Assembly (NCBI GenBank): GCA_033060915.1
Contig: CM065380.1
Coordinates: 47,972,001-48,036,000 of the forward strand
Direction: 5' to 3'
DNA length: 64,000 nucleotides
DNA from: Euryodendron excelsum
Taxonomy: Eukaryota > Streptophyta > Magnoliopsida > Ericales > Pentaphylacaceae
This document shows positions 61,426 through 64,000 of this stretch, in pieces. The notes below the pieces were generated by a model. It had not been told where the DNA came from. It ran no database searches and saw only the letters and a list, made by a program, of their open reading frames with translations. The position numbers were made by a program, and so were the translations under genes. How positions within the stretch are numbered: position 1 is the stretch's first letter; the number at the start of each line of letters is the position of its first letter.

Positions 61426-62424
61426 GCTTAATTTTGCTTTACTAACCTATTTCTTAAACTGATAAACAAATTAAGTTGTTTAAATACCAAAATGAAGGAC
61501 TTTTGTTCATGAATATGAAGAAGTCTTTTCAAATCTGATTATCAGATTAGCATCACACAGTTACTTTCATTATGCCATGGATGACTGACAATCACGGACC
61601 TTAAAGGAACAGTAGCAGCTGGGCCAAATTTGGGCCTTCTACCTTTAAGTAATCATTTAACTTGAACACTGGCCTTTAAAAGATAGAGATCTGGGCCGAA
61701 GTTATTGGGCCAACAATCGGGGTCTAAAAAGACTTGTAGCCAGCGAACTTACAGCATGGGTCATTAAAAGACCAAATACTTGGGTCTTTAATGGCCTGAA
61801 GATTGAGCCTTTACTAGGCCATGATTTCAGTCGTTAGAAGACTTAGAAAAATTTGGGCCTTAAAGGAATACCAAAACTTCGGCCATAACTTGGGCCTTTA
61901 AATGTACTGGAAAGCTTCATTTGGCAAGACCATTATTCTTGGCAAATTAGCATTTATTAGGCTGCAGATTTGAGTATCAAAGACTGTGAAATTTGGGCCT
62001 TAAAAGAATGTCCAACTGTTAGGCCTTAAAATGCTATGAATTTAAGGACTCCCACTTTTAAGTTTTTGGGCCTTCAGATCGTACACAAAGCCATTTGAAT
62101 AAAATGTTCTCACTCCTTGCTATGTCAAAATAAAATAAACAAGACCAAGGCATTTCTTTTGTTCGAACCAGCAAGTAATGTCTTTTTATTTATTTTGTTT
62201 CTACCTTTTATGGATTCTTGAATCTGGGCAGTCCAACTCTCACATGCCTTTGATATATATATATATATATATATATATTTGCAACGGTTTAATAGAAGTC
62301 ATTTGAGACTAAATAAATGGCCTTGGCCGCTTGAAGTTTTGGTCATGTGAGGCAAAATAAAAGGCCTTAGGGGCTTGAACGTTTGGCCATGTGAGGCAAT
62401 TGGAGCTTTAGAAGGCTCGGAATT
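61426..62424. other. Gene-free region with scattered GGGCCTT motifs
   Basis: The words GGGCCTTAAA, GGGCCTTTAA and close variants recur at irregular spacing between about 61600 and 62100. An (AT)n tract lies at about 62251-62278. No coding sequence is seen. It probably derives from an old tandem or LTR element. Confidence 0.5.
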
Positions 62425-62620
62425 GAGGGCACAAGGGCCGTCATGCAGCCTTAAGGGCTCAAAATTTTGAGGGCACGAGGGCCGTCATGAAGCCTTAAGG
62501 GCTCAAAATTTTGAGAGCACGAGGACCGTCATGAAGCCTTAGGGGCTTGAAATTATGAGGGCACGAGAGCCGTCACAAAGCCTTGGAGGCTTGAAATTGA
62601 AGATATAAGAGCCGTCATTG
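62425..62620 (+). repeat. Tandem array, 44 bp unit, about 4.4 copies
   Basis: Units begin GAGGGCACGAGGGCCGTCAT (or close) at 62425, 62469, 62513 and 62557, with a degraded fifth at about 62601. The period is exactly 44 bases over the first four. Confidence 0.92.
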
Positions 62621-64000
62621 AATAAACCAAAACTTTAATTTTGAACTTTGAGGTCACGAAGGGGCAAAAGTTCATAAATTAAAAATTTCAGCCGTAAGAG
62701 ACTCACAGGAATAAGACAAGTGAGTGAAGAAAGAAGAAAAGTATAAACTTGTTACCTATAAAAGGTACTAGTGGCAAGGGCACACGCGATGCTTGTGCAA
62801 CTCAATTAAGGTATACATGTAAAAAAATCGGATGAGGTACTTGATTTTTTTTACGTAGTGTAAGGTTAACTACTGTGTATAGATAATAGTTTCTATGTGA
62901 ATCATTCCTGAATAGCTCGTCAAATTGCAAGAGCCAATCCATGTTGAAAAACCAAATCGATTAAGGTATGTATATTAAAAAATTGAGGGAGATTCTTGAT
63001 TTTTTTCACTTTTTTTTCCCTTTTATATTTGTTTAGTTCTTCATGCTATGTATCATCCTTTGTTGCGTAATTCTGTAGATTGCTAGTTTTTTAAAGACTC
63101 GCAACATCACGTATGTCACAATCCTAAACAATTATATTAATTCTCAACAATACATATGCATGGTCATCATAGTGTATGCAATTTTTGAAAGACACACGAT
63201 ACTATAACAAACATTCCAGAAACATACCCAAGTTATACGCCAAAACATTCATAAATGCAAGGCGACAAAGTTCCAAGTAAAACTGTGTAAGAATCTTTTA
63301 AATGATTGAGAATTGCCCTCACGGGTCCATAATAAATTGGTCCATAATAATAAACTGTATGGACAATTTATTATTGTATTGAATTTGCATAATAAACAAA
63401 AAAATCAAAGCACCCATAATCATATGGGTTTCAGAAAGATAAAAGAAAAAGTGAACAAATGTTATCCAAAGACTACAAATAATAAGACTAACAAAAATTG
63501 TAAAAAAGTAATTCATCTAGCAACCAACAACGTAAAAAAACTTACATATCAAAAGGATTTACATGCTCCCATTTAAGAGCTCGACATTGAGAATCTATTG
63601 AAATTATTTTGCAACAATCTTCTTGAAAAAACATAAAATTATGTGTAATGTATGATAATTTATATTTTCTGTAATAAATTTATTTACCTCTGTGAATAAT
63701 TTACCTTGTAACAATCTTGCACATAGTATATATTATTTCAATAAATCACAAAGTAAGAATATGATTTAAAGAATTAGGATTCTACATGAGCTTAAGAAGC
63801 AAAGTTACATGAAATTTTAATTACAACTTTATGTCTTCATTGTCTTGATACCATAAGTTTTTACTGTTATTAAAATTGAAATGAAATAATTACAATCAAA
63901 TGAACATCTATATTATACTATATGCAAATGTAGTGGGAAGCTCACAAGCCTCTAAAAATCAATCCCTATTTTTTAAAAAATCCTAAAAAACTATGATGTT
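62621..64000. other. AT-rich intergenic DNA, no gene seen
   Basis: Two similar blocks (around 62800-62855 and 62945-63010, sharing ATTAAGGTAT and CTTGATTTTTTT) suggest a small duplication. ORFs at 63313-63576 on both strands have no recognisable product. Confidence 0.5.

Noticed and set aside
1..64000. Prokaryotic features such as CRISPR arrays, operons or ribosome binding sites
   Set aside because: The sequence is plant nuclear DNA with introns. The regular repeats found are tandem satellites without spacers.

Overview
This is a window of nuclear DNA from a flowering plant, most likely a eudicot. The evidence is AT-rich intergenic DNA, genes split by many short GT-AG introns, plant-specific gene families and dense layers of plant transposons. 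The species cannot be named from the sequence. I read four cellular genes, all on the + strand, and most of the rest is transposon-derived or unassigned.

Left part (1-8000): a twelve-exon gene for a secreted glycoside hydrolase of family GH127 (DUF1680, beta-L-arabinofuranosidase type) runs from 1644 to 6741. One small internal exon appears broken. A probable Helitron lies upstream, and a weak antisense LTR-retrotransposon trace lies downstream. Next (8000-18000) comes a transposon-rich stretch. It holds a hAT-type MITE, a PIF/Harbinger element with the decayed Myb/SANT-like gene of that superfamily, a 271 bp direct repeat around that element, one or two old LTR fragments, and a second inverted Harbinger relative at 16151-17752. 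That second element carries a decayed piece of a gene for an MRS2-type magnesium transporter and ends about 260 bp before the promoter motifs of the next gene.

Middle (18000-34500): the gene for ribosomal protein L31 of the large subunit has typical ribosomal-protein promoter motifs (site II and telo-box) and one long coding intron that contains an old internal duplication. It is followed by a decayed hAT transposon with a Helitron nested inside, then by a 1.3 kb segment present twice in tandem. A six-exon bHLH transcription factor gene of the bHLH122/bHLH130 (FBH) group follows at 30077-32131, with two short upstream ORFs in its leader.

34520-44238 is a complete but inactivated Ty3/gypsy element of the Tat type: 0.5 kb LTRs, 5 bp target duplication ATAAG, gag, protease, reverse transcriptase, two RNase H-like domains, integrase, a 61 bp tandem repeat, and an antisense intron-containing gene of the 'putative gypsy type transposon' family before the 3' LTR. 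Most of its stop codons look like C-to-T changes.

Right part (46000-64000): a six-exon gene (46221-52596) encodes a plant coiled-coil protein of unknown function, and its third intron probably holds a solo LTR. Beyond it are a coding-less LTR element with 5 bp target duplication AGAAA (55033-58761), a hAT MITE with a perfect 8 bp target duplication (58834-59451), and gene-free DNA with a roughly 145 bp tandem array and a 44 bp tandem array. The four cellular genes have unrelated roles (cell wall glycan, ribosome, transcription, unknown) and share no visible regulation.
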